Origin: Leguminivora glycinivorella
Taxonomy: Eukaryota; Arthropoda; Insecta; Lepidoptera; Tortricidae
DNA length: 64,000 nucleotides
Assembly (NCBI RefSeq): GCF_023078275.1
Contig: NC_062983.1
Span: 3,031,001-3,095,000 of the forward strand
Direction of reading: 5' to 3'
Below, piece by piece: positions 44,591-55,990 of the stretch. Under the pieces are notes generated by a model, which saw only the letters and a list, made by a program, of their open reading frames with translations, searched no databases and was not told the DNA's origin. The number at the start of each line of letters is the position of its first letter. Positions within the stretch are counted from its first letter, which is position 1. The position numbers and the translations under genes were made by a program.

Positions 44591-44824
44591 TGAAATAAAT
44601 TAAGTATTTCTAGTGAAATTTAATTTTTTGATGTTAATTAACGTCCCTTAAAATATCCCTGACGAATTTGGTAACACCCTATTATATACAGTATAATAGG
44701 ATTAGATAATAGGGTTAACTGGAAGAGATCCCTATCAGGGATAAGTTCGCCTTTGTACTCCCTCCCTCTTTTTTCTTTTATATTTGATATCTTGTATATT
44801 TTATGTTGGCGCTGGTGGTAGGTA
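44591..44824. other. Intergenic DNA, nothing recognised
   Basis: AT-rich spacer without a supported feature. Confidence 0.35.
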
Positions 44825-45215
44825 CAATATAGTACATTACGATATTTACGATACAAGTGCGAAAAAAAGGAAGTTCGAAACGAGTGCCGATAAATTAAAA
44901 TGCGACCGAAGGGAGTGTTTTAAATCGACACGAGCATCGAATTTACTTTTCGCACGTGTTTCTTTTCGCCTCCGAAGTTTCGACCTAATAATGAACCACT
45001 TCTCGCCCTAGTGTGTAAAAAAACACCTATGTCAGGTCGAAACTTCGGAGGGCCAGCTGTACCTACTGAAAAACGTCGTACGATACACGTGCGAAAAGGA
45101 AATTCGTAACTCGTGTCGATTTAAAACACTTCCTTTCGGTCGTGTTCTAATTTATCGCCATTCGTTTCAAACTTCCTTTTTTACGCACTAATATCGTAAT
45201 TTACTATTACTTACT
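44825..45215. mobile_element. About 390-bp foldback MITE
   Basis: The left half (attacgatatttacgataca, ttttaaatcgacacgag, ttttcgcacgtgt) is repeated inverted in the right half (cgtgcgaaaaggaaattcgt, tcgatttaaaac, atatcgtaattta). A second inner palindrome, tccgaagtttcgacct against aggtcgaaacttcgga, surrounds the centre. A partial copy is at 52775-52920. Boundaries are approximate. Confidence 0.65.
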
Positions 45216-45487
45216 TACACCAACTTACATGTAAATTATCTGTGTTGCCAATGTATCGTATCAAACCAGTTGCGTTTACCGATCCAATTTTGCTAAGTAA
45301 TGCGGTTGATGCAAGATTCCTGGAACTATAGATGCTAATCATTTGATGGGTTCATTATATGGAGTACATCTTAGAATGGGTACGTATTGAATACTCATCA
45401 TCATCTAAATTAGGTCAGTGGGTGGGTATTATGTATTTATTTGGAGTAACAAGATACTTGCTCGAGTCCGATGTTTATCCATACCAA

Positions 45488-45770
45488 AGAGGATCGAGTA
45501 TTATATAGAGTTACTGTCAAAGTAAAATGTGTAATCACAGGGCATAGACTGCCATCGCTCGACACAAGCTTAAAACTTTTGAACCTCAGTGTTGACAATT
45601 TAGCCCATATTGTTAGCTTGATATGTGTTAAAATGTCAAATTAGCGCCATCTAGCCGAGCGTTCCCCAAAGGTGTAACGCCATCTAGGCCACTGTACCTT
45701 TTCTCTAGGCCTTTGAGGTACGTTTTTTTCTTAGACTTTATCCGTCTATACGGAGTTACATATGTCTTTG
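45488..45770 (+). repeat. Dispersed repeat family, copy 2
   Basis: Same family and orientation as 4638-4925, with small indels. Confidence 0.6.
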
Positions 45771-45784
45771 TCCATACTAATATG

Positions 45785-46017
45785 ATAAATGGGAAAGTGT
45801 GATTGTCTGTTTGTTTGTCCGTCTTTCACGGCAAAACGGAGCGACAAATTGTCGTGATTTTTAAGTGAAGATAGTTGAAGGGATGGAGAGTGACATAGGC
45901 TACTTTTTGTCTCTTTCTAACTCCCCACTTCCCTGAAATAGAGGGTGGAAGTTTGTATGGAGCATTCCGAAATTTTCGAATTTAGCACGAGCGAAGCCGC
46001 GGGCAAAAAAGCTAGTT
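45785..46017 (+). mobile_element. Dispersed repeat with gcgagcgaagcc end, plus copy
   Basis: Starts near aatgggaaagtgtgattgtc and ends gcgaagccgcgggcaaaaa then agctag. Same family as 42462-42665, 49786-49835 and 54815-54976. Confidence 0.55.
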
Positions 46018-46093
46018 TTATTATAAAGTATAGTTGTAGATCTACCACAGAATTAGATTTAGATAGAAGAAACGAGTTCATTTATTTGTATGG

Positions 46094-46375
46094 CGGCCGA
46101 GCGTGTCAGATTTTGTACTGAAGTTGTTACTTGCCTGTGATTTTAAATATGTCTCAGGCCCTTGAGTGTTGATAAGTTTTATGTTGTTGCAATTAAATAT
46201 CATGTAACGAGGCATTTTTAATGTTTTTGTTGACTTCAACTTACAAAAATTGACGCCCGAAAGCTGCAAGCTGCGATTAAAGACGGACAACTCAGTGGAT
46301 TTCACTGAGTTCATTTGACACGCTAAGTAGATACGTTTGCTTGATCTATGGTTTATATGACATCTGTGAGATCTA
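46094..46375. repeat. Repeat family with SINE-free target site
   Basis: Shares gccgagcgtgtcagattttg through taagtagatacgtttgctt with 52937-53190 plus 53521-53557. Here the target gtagatacgttt is uninterrupted, while the other copy has a SINE inserted at it. The ends gtgtcagattt and aaatttgacac (seen in the second copy) hint at short inverted repeats. Confidence 0.7.
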
Positions 46376-46411
46376 CCCTAAGGGTAGAGTAACAAACAAC
46401 CTACATGTTAA

Positions 46412-46551
46412 CCCCCTTATTCATGAACGTAATCTAAAATTATCAAGCCGATAAAGTTCGTTTGTCCTTTTTCGACATATTGGTGTGACAGAAAAGGACA
46501 AACGAACTTTATCGGCTTGATATTTTTAGAGTACGTTTATGAATAAAGGGG
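46412..46551. mobile_element. 140-bp palindromic MITE with TAA target duplication
   Basis: The inverted ends cccccttattcat and aataaagggg enclose arms with gccgataaagttcgtttgtc and its complement. It is flanked by TAA on both sides, as for PIF/Harbinger elements. A second copy at 55356-55490 also has TAA on both sides. Confidence 0.8.
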
Positions 46552-48571
46552 TAAGGTGGATGTACTAGTGCTCGACGCGGTACTAGTACTCGTCACCCAT
46601 GGTTTAAATAGCGATTAATAAGATAAGATTACCGTTACATTCATCGCAATTAGATTTATTAGATGAGAAATGTTTGTAGCCTTCACATTTCATACGCCAT
46701 ATTATAAAATATAGAAACTTTTTTCAATTAATGAATAATATATGTGATGACATTGTCATGAGCAATCAATCTCTCAATTTTGTTAGCGATTTGGTTAAGC
46801 TTTGCTCGTATTTGCTGACTTATTTAAAATACTTTCACGGTAAGTTGTGAACATATTCTATAATTGTGTTGTTGCTAGAATGTGCGGGAAGATATTTAAG
46901 TAATTAAATGTCGATTTCGTTCATTGTTACTGTGATAAACAAGCGTGTCATTTATTAGGACTGAAAACCGTCGCAAGTCTAAAACTCGACACGGCTGGCA
47001 TTTATTGGGACTGTTACGTTATTTTCCAAGTCCCAATGTTTGTCGAGCCGTTTTTTCAGGATATCACGATTAAAGTAGCCAAAACGAATCGTTTACAGTT
47101 TCATATTATCAGCATATTTTTCTGTAAGTCACATTAACTTTACTGAAAAAAAACAAATTACATGCACATAGACAGTTTTTTGTATATCTTTTACGGTTTT
47201 ATTGATATGTTTTCTCGTTAAATGTAGTGAAATCTGTATAATTTCTTTGGGTAGTGCTTGACATGTCATTTTTCACACAACATTTTCCTGGATCTGTTCT
47301 TCGTGATGCTTCCAGATACAGAGGTGGATTTAAACGACGAAGAAGTGGAGCCGGCAAAGTATTGCAGAACCTGTGGAATACAATTTTTATTTTTGGGAAT
47401 CCCTATTTTAGTTCATTACATAATTTATTTTGCTCAAAATGCGGAGCCGACTTATTCTATTTTATTACATAAATGTAACACGTAAAAAGTAAATGTTATC
47501 AACAGAATACGTTTTTTTTATTAAATTATTTAATTTTGTAGTAAATTTTAACCCAAAACACTTGTTTTTTACTGTTTTTCCTGAATCATACTTAGATGTC
47601 ATCTATTAGGACTGCCAGCAAAAGCACCTGTCAGTTATTCGGACAAGCGTATTGACTTACGTTTTATTTAATTTTGAGATTTTTTTATATTATCACTGTA
47701 TGAAACTAATTGCATTTAATAAAGTTAAAGGTCACATCTCCCAAAAAAGATGGATATGTTTTGTATAGATGGGTAAATTATCGTAATATCACGAAACACA
47801 TAAATATTTTCCCTTAACCTGCCGAGCAGTGGTACATCCACCTTAAGTCTATACTAACAAGTTCTATGGATTTTTAGTTGGTCCGAAACACAGATCAATA
47901 CAACAAGATGGCCCTTACAGGGCGACTCGCGGTCACCAAGCATACGACAAATCAGGTTTATAAAAGTTTGAACGCGTGCGACACCGATCAGTAGCGCCCA
48001 AGTATACGACCCGCTAACAGTGTCCGTGTCCGCTCGGGAAAAAATCTTAAATAATCAATTTTGGTTGCAAACAATGGTCTCTTACAGCATAAAGTGGTGT
48101 GGCAAGTCTTCTAACACTTCTACATGTAAAAAAGATGGAACAACATTCCACAGTTAAGTCAAATTAATTATTTTGTTGAATATTGTTTATTGTCCGCGGA
48201 GTTCATTTATACTGGTCAATATGGTTGTGCTGAGCGGCGCCGAGGCGCGTCCATCCCTCTTTACCGAGTTAACAATGTGATATGCTATCCCTTTCACGTA
48301 AACGACTAGGCATGGGGGCCATGTTAGTTTATGTCTGTTGCGGGAACTTCGTACTGCCGTTCGTACCATGTGCTACCATTTTATGAAATATAAAAGAAAG
48401 CAGATTTGTAATAGTGAATAATTATCTAGAATCTGTAGAGTCTGTAGTGGTATTTAGTTCATTGATTAGTTTAGAATATTTAGTTGGTTATTTAACTTAG
48501 TAAACGTAAGTAAAAATGCACAGTTTAGTTATTAGTTACTAGAATGATTTTTATTGAGATGCTATCACAAT
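46552..48571. other. Two kilobases without a recognised gene
   Basis: AT-rich. Two overlapping short frames at 47254-47485 include YCRTCG and a hydrophobic stretch but match no family I can name. The phrase cat(t/c)tattaggactg recurs near 46949, 46998 and 47598, which hints at an old element. Confidence 0.3.
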
Positions 48572-48735
48572 TATCATCCTCCTTGCGTTATCCCGGCATC
48601 GGCATTCGCCACGGCTCATGGGAGCCTGGGGTCCGCTTTGGAAACTACTACCAAGATTTGGCGTAGGCACTAGTTTTATGAAAGCGACTGCCATCTGACC
48701 TTCCAACCCGAAGGGTAACTAGGCCTTATTATAAT
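48572..48735 (-). mobile_element. SINE (first family), 5'-truncated, minus strand
   Basis: Carries the body of the SINE at 1513-1829 in reverse (atcatcctccttgcgttatc, gggagcctggggtccgcttt, acccgaagggtaactaggcc) and stops before the tRNA head. Confidence 0.8.
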
Positions 48736-49785
48736 TTAATTATAATATTATAATTTGTTGCAAAACAAATTCACCACAGTACTGGTACCGGTACCATTGT
48801 CTATAATAGACATGTCCCATTCCCATCCCTACTGCTAATCATAAAGGCGCGCCATTATTTGAAACGACCAATGGCAGCACCGTGCGCGCCCGCCTCACCC
48901 CGCAAGGATTGGTGATTTGCGTCTCGAACAATATCGCTTGCATTTGGCTTCTAGTGGGGTGTTCTGTGGTCCGAAATAATCAATTTTTATTTTTGTTTTA
49001 TTTCCTACCTTAGAAAAGAATAAAAAAAAATCCCATACCATTTTATAAAGGAAGTTCTCTCCAGAATATAACAATGCTAATGTGCCCCAATATGCGCGTA
49101 CATCACAAAGCCAAATATACGAGCTTAACTCCTTATAAATTGTGACCCCGCAAATGACACCGCACAATAGGGCATTATGATAATCGATGTGCCACTTAGA
49201 ACCTTATGAATATTTTACACCCCCCTTTACACCCCCTTTACCCCCCAATGAACTCATTTAGCGAAATGAACATGTTGCCTTTGAGCGCAAACGTCTTGAA
49301 TTTCATTTTAAGATCACGCATTGCAAATGCTGGTAGGAATTTCGATTAAAGTCAGAACCTACTCACTTATATTTGATGGATACTTTTGCATGTTAAATTT
49401 TATCTTGTTATTTAATGCATGTTAGTTATAAGATGTAATGTTTTGAAAAGAAGTGGCCCGCCGAGTGTCTTGCCGGTCCCATAGTGGATACCCTCCTCCC
49501 AACTGAGGGGGGACTGAAATCTTCTCGAGGCTGAGGCGTAGGGTTAGAGCCGGCGTAGCTTTATTTGACGTGCATATGCGCATTGTAAGATCCCTACTTG
49601 AAAAATAATTATTTCATTTTCATATAAAATATAATTATAACTTTTGATATGTCTCCTATCTAGTCCCTACCGAGTTACAACATTTTGTTCAAGGCCATTC
49701 CCTTTACACTTTTCTAGTACTAAAAGTATTATTTGAAAACCGGTAAAAGTATCAAATTAAATATTACGACTTAATTTTTGCGATA
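48736..49785. other. Intergenic DNA, nothing recognised
   Basis: No domain-bearing frame. A run of C-rich taccccc motifs occurs near 49220-49245. Confidence 0.35.
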
Positions 49786-50105
49786 AATTGACATAGGCTA
49801 CTTTTTGTCTCTTTCTAACGCCAGCGAAGCCGTGGGCATACGTTAGTACCTACTTAATAAATATTATACAATTAACATTTCATATCAATATTAAAAAAAT
49901 ATATAGTGCGTGGAGATAATCATGCTAAATAATCGATTTGTACGCAATGCCAAGAACAACTACTTAACCCTTTACTGCATACTGCATAATGTGGCCGATA
50001 TGAAGTTGAACTTTCGTAAAACTAGTTGTCAAAGCGGACCTTGCATTATTCCGACATTTGCCACGGCATGGCACGGCACGGCATAGGAACCTGGGGTTGA
50101 CACCT
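49786..50105. repeat. Two small repeat scraps
   Basis: 49786-49835 is a piece of the gcgagcgaagcc family (gacataggctactttttgtc). 50020-50100 is a degenerate scrap of the first SINE family (aactagttgtcaaagcggac, tttgccacgg), with a small ggcacggcac expansion. Confidence 0.5.
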
Positions 50106-51198
50106 AATCTAAAGCTAAAAAGCCATTCCATCACTTTATTTCCTTCTTTTTTTATTACCTATTCATTATTACTAGACTTTTTTGGCACCACAATTGAATT
50201 AGGCTAAGAGCCAGATAAGTTATGAGACTTATGAGCAATTGATATTCAATAGTACCCACAATTTATTGTTGATTAATATACAAAGTTGTAAATAATATAT
50301 TCAATGGGAAGCCATTTTTCTTGACTTTATTTTTCTTTATATTAGGCTATTTAGGGAGTTGGGCAAACGTTTGCGGGACAATGCAAGGGTTGTATCCGAC
50401 TAGCAGCGGAGAAATCAAACTACGGTTCATCTTATCTACAATATATTGTAAAAAAAATATACAGTGAAATAGGAAATATCTGTTCGCGAGAAAAATAAAT
50501 ATCGTCACTGGCCTTTTAGCTCCCGGGAAACACTATTCTAGTCTGAAAAAGAAATGTGTTGTAGGAATTTTAACATCAGTAACGCCCTATATGCACTACG
50601 TGCCGGTAGTCCACGTGAACTTGTAAAATCTAGCTATCAATTTTCAAGTGCCAACTACCGTACACTGTCGTACTTAACGTACCAAAAGCGGTGAGTAAGG
50701 CTGCCAGAGCTCAACGAGGGTGCGGTGTGCTGATGACGGGAGGACTTACGGAACTGACTTATTCCGTCTATTGTTCTTTGAGTCGTCAGCTTCTTTTTAA
50801 GAACTGTCAAAACGATTTGCTAATATGGAATTACTATGAAATACTGAGAAGTGACGTCGCGGTCAATTCATATAGGTACTTTATATCTTTCTCATTGACT
50901 TATTAAATAGAAATTATGTTTAAAGATAACTACTGTATTGTGGTGCTTTATTTCGTGCACTGCATAAAATATTTTATTTTAAGTGTAGGAAACCAGCCTA
51001 TAGTAGGTAAAGTAGGTATTAAATGATTTGACTAAGAAAGCCAAATATTATGTAGGGTGCATTGGGGTAATTTCGAAGTACAGAAATGCTCGGATAATTT
51101 TGAAAGGGGAATCTTGATATGATAGATATAATGGAGATTTTTATGTGACTTTCGGAACTACCAGACTGTAATTATGATTTTTTTGCATTTAAATTATA
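50106..51198. other. Intergenic DNA, nothing recognised
   Basis: AT-rich; short frames only. Confidence 0.35.
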
Positions 51199-51435
51199 AT
51201 CATCCTACTTGTGCGTAATCCCGGCATTTGCCACGGCTCATGGGAGCCTGGGGTCCGCTTTAACTAATACCGAGATTTGGCGTAGGCACTAGTTTTACAA
51301 AAACGACTACCATACCTTCTAACCCGAAGGGTAACTGGGCCTTATTGGAATTAGTCCGATTTCCTCACGATGTTTTTCTCCACCGGAAAGCGACTGGCAA
51401 ATATCAAATGACATTTCGCACATAAGTTCAGAAAA
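51199..51435 (-). mobile_element. SINE (first family), headless, minus strand
   Basis: Reverse copy of the SINE body, from atcatcctacttgtgcgtaa to the part just after the tRNA head (gcacataagttcagaaaaac). The head is missing. Confidence 0.8.
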
Positions 51436-51484
51436 ACTACCTACTACTACTATGTACTATGACTACTACTACTACTACTATGGG

Positions 51485-51790
51485 TACTATGACTGTCCAG
51501 AACTAGTCGACCTGTTCACTCGAAATTTAAACACGCGCACAAGAGGACACAACATAAAACTTGTAACAACAAAGCACAAAACAAATATCGGTAAAAACTT
51601 CATTACAAACAGAATAGTGCAAGCTTGGAACAAATTACCCTCTGAAGTTGTGAACTCTACCAGTGTTAATCAATTTAAAAATAGACTAGACAAACTATCT
51701 AAGTAGTGAAATCGTGCAAAGTGAACTATGATTTAGACGTACCAGCATCAGCTGCCTGTCTAAAACGAAATAATAATAATAATAATAATA
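51485..51790 (+). pseudogene. LINE ORF2 C-terminal end and tail
   Basis: The frame ending at 51706 reads LVDLFTRNLNTRTRGHN, then FITNRIVQAWNKLPSEVVNS and VNQFKNRLDKL, the usual last segment of Jockey/CR1-type reverse transcriptase ORFs. A short 3' region ends in an AAT simple repeat at 51770-51790. All catalytic parts are missing. Confidence 0.7.
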
Positions 51791-51819
51791 AACTCATTGT
51801 ATTGGTATATACTAGCCGG

Positions 51820-51857
51820 AGATCAAAAATCTCACGCTCTTACCACTAGGCCACCAG
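51820..51857 (-). mobile_element. SINE tRNA-like head fragment
   Basis: Reverse of the first-family head (gctcttaccactaggccacca). It is cut off at 51858 by a MITE. Confidence 0.5.
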
Positions 51858-51971
51858 TAGGCCTAGCACATGAGATAGATGCCACGTCTTCTTCTAACTG
51901 TATTAATGACATAAGGACGGGTAGTCTATCTCGCGGCGACATACTCCCGCGGCCATCATGTGCTAGGCCTA
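51858..51971. mobile_element. 114-bp MITE inserted at a SINE head
   Basis: The ends gtaggcctagcacatga and tcatgtgctaggcctac are inverted repeats, with further pairing gagatagatg-like against ctatctcgcg. No coding capacity. Confidence 0.7.
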
Positions 51972-52149
51972 CAGTGCTATGTACAGCAAAATAACGGCTA
52001 GAATATGATAATTATATCATTATCCAAAATTTTATTATGTATTTCCTTACAATAAATAAAGATACCCAATAATTCCAAGGGACAAACGCATGAAAAGTCA
52101 ATGGACGCGGCCCCTGCTATAAAATGTGCGAAATCTGTCGACAGTAAAA

Positions 52150-52430
52150 ATTCGCTGAGCGGGCGTAATGCGATTTATCGCTCGCACTTAAGCCTCCGCC
52201 ACACATAAAGCGTTTTGATAGCGTAGCGTTAGCGGAGCGCAATGATAGCAGTGCGCCGGACGAATGCAGCGCTGGCGTTCCGCTCGCAATCCGCGCTCGT
52301 TAGTTCCCGCCGGCGTCCGCTGGGCGCAACGCCAGCGTTCGTCCGGCGCACCGCTATCATTGCGCTCCGCTGAATTTGCGCGCGCCATTGCGCGCTCTGT
52401 AAACGCGCATGTGGCCCAGATTTTAGCCAT
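52150..52430. mobile_element. GC-rich foldback MITE
   Basis: The left arm ggagcgcaatgatagcagtg and cgccggacgaatgcagcgct pairs with the right arm agcgttcgtccggcgcacc and gctatcattgcgctccgct. The region is GC-rich compared with its flanks. Exact ends are uncertain. Confidence 0.7.
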
Positions 52431-52529
52431 AAAGCTCTGCTTTATAGTGAACGGACGCCCTAATTATAAGTTCTCTAGTTTTATAATTATAACGTACCAG
52501 TTCAGTATGAACCAAGGGTTCTTTAAGAA

Positions 52530-52700
52530 CTGGTGCCGTAGCCGAATGGCATTTCTGCGACGCGAAATGAAAACGAAACGACGCGAAAGGTAGTCTGGCT
52601 CTGTAGGGCCAATACGCAAGAGCGATAGAGATAGATATCTACGAGCGTTTCGTTTCGTGAGCGTTTGTGCCATTCGGCTACGTACCCTGGAAGTATTTGT
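52530..52700. mobile_element. Small inverted-repeat element
   Basis: gtgccgtagccgaatggcat at the left faces gtgccattcggctacgta at the right. The core shares agagcgatagagatagatat and ctacgagcg with 33115-33228. Confidence 0.6.
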
Positions 52701-52774
52701 TTCGTAATTTGGAACTTTTTGTTACTCTGTTTTTTACTAGCCAAAGAAGTTTGTGGTGTTTTTTTACGCACCAG

Positions 52775-52920
52775 TCCGAGAAATGGTTACACGAGTTACG
52801 AATTTATTTTTCGCACGTGTGTCGTACGACGTTTTTCAGTACAGATGGCCCTCCGAAGTTTCGACCTGACATAATAATAAACCACTTCTCGCACTAGTGC
52901 GTAAAAACAGCACCATCTGT
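52775..52920. mobile_element. Partial copy of the 44825-45215 foldback MITE
   Basis: Shares gagttacgaattta, ttcgcacgtgtgtcgtacga and tccgaagtttcgacctga with the larger copy. Confidence 0.55.
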
Positions 52921-52936
52921 ACTGACTGGAGACCAT

Positions 52937-53557
52937 AGGGGCCGAGCGTGTCAGATTTTGTACTGAAGTTGTTACTTGCCTGTGATTTTAAATATGTCTC
53001 AGGCCTCTGAGTGTTCATAATTTTTGTGTTGTTGCAGTTAAATATCACATAACGAGGCATTGTTTATGTTTTTGTTGACTTCAATCTACAAAAATTGACG
53101 GCCGAAAGCTGCAAGTTGCGAATAAAGACGGATAATTGAGTGAGGATTTTACTGAGTTCATTAAATTTGACACGATAAGTAGATACGTTTGAAGCGCTGG
53201 TAGCCTAGCGGTAAGTACCTGCGACTTTCGTTCCGAAGGTCGCGGGTTCGAACCCCGGCTCGCACCAATGAGTTTTTCGGAATTTATGTGAGAAATGTCA
53301 TTTGATATTTGCCTGTCATGCGATGTTTTCGGTGAAGGAAAACATCGTGTGGAACCTAACTAATTCCAATAAGGTCTAGTTTACCCTTCGGGTTGGAAGC
53401 TCAGTTTGCAGTCGCTTTCGTAAAAACTAGCCAAATCTTGGGATTAGTTGTCAGAGTGGACCCCAGGCTCCTATGAGCCGTGGCGAATGCCGGGATAACG
53501 CGAGGAGGATGATGATGTAGGTAGACACGTTTGCTTTATCTATGGTATAAGGACATC
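52937..53557. repeat. Repeat family copy interrupted by a SINE
   Basis: Matches 46094-46375 on both sides of the SINE at 53194-53520. The duplicated target is gtagatacgttt at 53179-53190 and gtagacacgttt at 53521-53532. Confidence 0.75.
53194..53520 (+). mobile_element. SINE (first family), full length
   Basis: tRNA-like head with tagcctagcggtaagt and B-box ggttcgaacccc, full body, and the end cgaggaggatgatgatgtag. A 12-bp target duplication with one mismatch flanks it, and the paralogous empty site is at 46330. Confidence 0.88.
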
Positions 53558-54299
53558 GGTGCTGGAGACGTATTAACTGGAGAATTTCCAATATCTTGTA
53601 CTTTTAAACGAGCAATTCTTGTATATTTATTTATTTATTTATATATACCGACGATCTCGGAAACCGCTCTAACGATTTCGCTGAAATTTGTTATGTGGGG
53701 GTTTTCGGGGGTGAAAAATCAATCTAGCGTAGCCTTAGATCCCGGATCGATTTTCGAGTTTTCATGAGTTTTTCTTTCGCGTTAGTAAACGTAAAATATG
53801 GTCGTTAATTTCGCCGCGCGCGCATACATTCCGCTTAACTCAGTCGTACGAGGTCGGTCTAATGTACGCAGATAGATCGTAGGTGTCAGGGTTTCGAATC
53901 CCGGCCAGAAATTAAGTTTTTGTTTTTTGTCTTTTTTTTTGTTTTTGTATTTATAAGAGTTTTTTTTTTTCTAAAGACGTGATATATTAAAATAGAACCG
54001 AGCGAAGCGTCGCCCAGATATTATAATTTTATATGAGAAGGCTGTCCATTTTCGAACGGTCATATTTTTCGCTAGGGTCCTATAAATCAAGACATACTGC
54101 TTAGGTAAGGAATGAATGACGTCATCCGTGGTCGTCCATCAAACTAAAGATGGCGTCTTAAGGTGCCATTCAGATTCTAACTGCAATGGAGTTACTGTAG
54201 TATGAATTTCGATATATTTTTGCAGCCTACCTACTTACTTATTTTTGGAGCGCAAATCCTGTTTTACAGAAGATTAATAAACTAGCAATAAATAAATAT
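53558..54299. other. Diverged repeat-like DNA, no gene
   Basis: 53620-53910 includes ccgacgatctcggaaaccgc, then gtttcgaatcccggccag, which may be a degenerate tRNA-like head. Long T runs follow at 53920-53975. Nothing else is supported. Confidence 0.35.
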
Positions 54300-54530
54300 T
54301 GGGGACACCTTACACAGATCAACCAAGACCCAAACTAAGCAGCTAAGGTGCTAAGCAACGATATACATACTTAAATAAATAAATACATACTTATATACAT
54401 AGAAAATATCCATGACTCAGGAACAAATATCTGTGCTCATCACACAAATTTGCCCTTACCGGGATTCGAACCCAGGACCGCGGCTTAGGAGGCAGGGTCA
54501 CTACCGACTGAGCCAGACCGGTCGTCAATA
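54300..54530 (-). mobile_element. tRNA-headed SINE (second family), minus strand
   Basis: Head at 54530-54450 on the minus strand (ctggctcagtcggtagtg, B-box ggttcgaatcccggtaaggg), body with gagcacagatatttgttcct and a left tail near 54300. Confidence 0.75.
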
Positions 54531-54704
54531 TCAATGCCAGCAATATCAATGGTTTAATGCTGCTGTACGTAAACAAAAACAAAAAAACAAAGCCCTCCTA
54601 CGTTTATATTTACAATACGTCTAGTAAACTGTCACGTTTGCAAAAGAGTCTTTAAAACTACTCTGACCCTGCACCTACTTAATCTTTCGGTTTAGCCCAT
54701 GGTT

Positions 54705-54790
54705 GACTGGTAGAGAATGCCATCTGGCATTAAGTCCGCCATTTGTACTTGTTTATATTGTGCAATAAAGTTTAAATAATAATAATAAAA
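54705..54790 (+). mobile_element. LINE 3' tail fragment
   Basis: atgccatctggcattaagtc, then gtgcaataaagtttaaataa with an AATAAA signal and an AAT repeat, typical of a non-LTR element end. Confidence 0.55.
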
Positions 54791-54814
54791 CCAAGTTCGG
54801 CCTGGCCAGCCACA

Positions 54815-54976
54815 TATGGGAAAGTGTGTGTGTCTGTTTGTTTGTCCGTCTTTCACGGCAAAACGGAGCGACGTATTGACCTGATTTTTTAAGTTGAGAT
54901 AGGTGAAGGGATGGAGAGTGACATAGGTTACTTTTTGACTTTCTAACGCGAGCGAAGCCGCGGGCAAAAGCTAGTA
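54815..54976 (+). mobile_element. Dispersed repeat with gcgagcgaagcc end, plus copy
   Basis: From atgggaaagtgtgtgtgtct to gcgagcgaagccgcgggcaa then aagctag; same family as 45785-46017. Confidence 0.55.
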
Positions 54977-55097
54977 ATTCATATGCATGTCATCATCTGA
55001 TGAGATCGCTGTCATCGAAACCGATGAGGAGGACTATTACATAATATATCGTTATGTTATAATTTTCAATCGTGGCAATGGCAAAGTATAAGAGTAC

Positions 55098-55325
55098 TAT
55101 CGTACAATATGACCTTTTCCGCTCCTCGCTGAATGTGCCGCCCACCCACTCTCGGTTACCTCACAGTCGCCGCCTGTCAAAAACGCGACCAGTCGACCTG
55201 TCATATCTCACTCATGCAACCATGGCACGCGTTCACCTACACAAGCGTAAGACCGTGTGCGTAGGAACGCGCCTCTTTCTTATATTTGATTGCCATTGTC
55301 CGAGGTGTGGCAATGGCATAAGTTT
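55098..55325 (+). repeat. Dispersed repeat, copy 1
   Basis: Shares ctctcggttacctcacag, gtcatatctcactcatgcaa and cgttcacctacac with 56780-56965. Class unknown. Confidence 0.55.
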
Positions 55326-55355
55326 TTTCCGGATTCAGCAATGATAAGATACTAA

Positions 55356-55490
55356 CCCCCTTATTCGTAAACGTACTCTAAAGTTATCAAGCCGATAAAG
55401 CTCGTTTGTCCTTTTCTATCACACCAATACGTCAGAAAGGGACAAACGAACTTTATCGGTAACTTTAGTGAACGTTTATGAATAAGGGGG
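55356..55490. mobile_element. 135-bp palindromic MITE with TAA target duplication
   Basis: Second copy of the MITE at 46412-46551. TAA flanks lie at 55353-55355 and 55491-55493. Confidence 0.8.
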
Positions 55491-55649
55491 TAAAGCTGCA
55501 GTAGCGATACGAGTCTAACCTTTAGGCATCTATTCGACATTGGCTTTATTTGATTTGTAGGAAAAAAGACGATAAAATATTGAATAAATTTACATAGGAT
55601 ATCTGGTCGTACTGATTACAAAGCTGAGGCCTGAGTGCTCGCTCATAAT

Positions 55650-55990
55650 ATGGGCCATAATATTATGGGCCATTTTTTTCAAAGTTGTCCCCCCCACTTT
55701 TTTTTGGATTTGGAAATTTTTATCTGTTTTCCACTCAGAATCGTGAGTTCTTCCAATCCTAATAGGAAAAAAAGTGTCCCAAGGTGTTTTCCCCATTCCG
55801 TTACCATTTTTTCATACATTTTGTATGGCGGTAACGGAATGGAAGGTTCGAAAACATTTATGGAAATCTTGGGGCATTTTTTTTCTCCTATCAGGACCGA
55901 AAGAGTTCTCGATTCTGAGTATGAATCGCGTAAAAAATACCCATGTTACAAAAAAATTGGGGTGGACAACTTTGAAAAAAATGGCCCGTA
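55650..55990. mobile_element. About 340-bp foldback element
   Basis: Left gggccatttttttcaaagtt and cactcagaatcgtgag pair with right aactttgaaaaaaatggccc and ctcgattctgagt. A central palindrome, attccgttaccattttttca against atggcggtaacggaat, also occurs. Its motif arrangement resembles 33238-33557. Confidence 0.7.

Noticed and set aside
47254..47485. A possible small zinc-finger gene (YCRTCG)
   Set aside because: A single Cys pair in a short frame, with overlapping alternative frames and no splice or family support.
52188..52593. Open frames of 80-109 codons on both strands
   Set aside because: They arise from the GC-rich inverted arms of a foldback MITE, which lack stops in several frames.
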